Below, piece by piece: positions 5,528-5,589 of a stretch of DNA of 5,589 bases (within the stretch, counting starts at the first letter, position 1; each line of letters opens with the position of its first letter). The stretch lies in NCBI GenBank assembly GCA_947594095.1, contig CANQEA010000089.1, positions 1-5,589 on the forward strand. Direction: 5' to 3'. The notes below the pieces were generated by a model that saw only the letters and a program-made list of their open reading frames with translations, had not been told where the DNA came from and did not search any database. Origin of the DNA: an uncultured Clostridia bacterium. Its GTDB lineage: Bacteria; Bacillota_A; Clostridia; TANB77; CAG-508. The position numbers were made by a program, and so were the translations under genes.

Positions 5528-5578
5528 TTTACAATCAATTTTATTATTTTAAAATTACATTAAATTAATGATTGTAAA
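5528..5578. promoter_or_regulatory. Perfect 10-bp inverted repeat upstream of the metallopeptidase gene
   Basis: TTTACAATCA (5528-5537) and TGATTGTAAA (5569-5578) are exact reverse complements separated by 31 bp, just before the ribosome site of the gene starting at 5504. A TATTAT-like -10 lies between the repeat and the gene, but I see no good -35. Two half-sites bracketing a promoter are typical of repressor looping or a dimeric operator; an RNA hairpin is less likely with so long a loop. Confidence 0.5.
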
Positions 5579-5589
5579 AGAAAATTTAA

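Overview
The window is very AT-rich (long poly-A/T runs, proteins dominated by Lys, Asn and Ile). Every gene I can support lies on the minus strand, so it is read from high to low coordinates. Every intact gene and the complete frames of the broken ones end in TAA, Trp is TGG, and strong GGAGG-type ribosome sites precede several genes. This suggests a low-GC Firmicute (Clostridia or a relative) using the ordinary bacterial code. Family resemblances point to an integrative/conjugative element (ICE) of the clostridial type that carries a 'CD1110 family' VirB4-like ATPase. The species cannot be named from this sequence.

Layout from right to left. (1) 5504-3959 is a zincin-like metallopeptidase gene with an HEFGH motif followed by ExxSD. 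Its last 54 codons lie in another frame behind an A6 run. A 10-bp inverted repeat sits just upstream. (2) 3958-3566 is noncoding. It holds an 85-bp, relatively GC-rich segment bounded by perfect 9-bp inverted repeats, a pair of 13-bp direct repeats, and two sigma-A-like promoters pointing into the next genes. (3) 3565-3311 and 3296-3048 form a DUF4160/DUF2442 pair, a common two-gene cassette that looks like a toxin-antitoxin module. (4) 3031-2453 is a small conjugation protein of the kind that precedes VirB4 in these elements. (5) 2448-2337 is an imperfect palindromic repeat. (6) 2315-499 is the VirB4-like conjugation ATPase, with an apparent ATT start codon and two single-base frameshifts, the second cutting the codons of its Walker A loop. 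(7) 486-67 is a pseudo-receiver-like domain that appears to be the N-terminus of a larger protein running off the left edge in a shifted frame after an A9 run.

Genes 3 to 7 are closely spaced on one strand and look like one transcription unit of a type IV secretion/conjugation module, with the DUF4160/DUF2442 pair placed first behind the promoters. The most striking property is a set of four breaks (near 70-78, 1510, 1612-1616 and 4124-4129). Removing exactly one base restores a long family-like protein in each case, and three of the four lie in homopolymers. Either the element is decaying or the sequence carries systematic indel errors; raw reads would decide. Taken at face value the ATPase would be non-functional and conjugation through this locus dead. 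I see no clearly new system. The least explained parts are the metallopeptidase, the 85-bp element and the repeated operator-like sites at the promoter of the gene pair.
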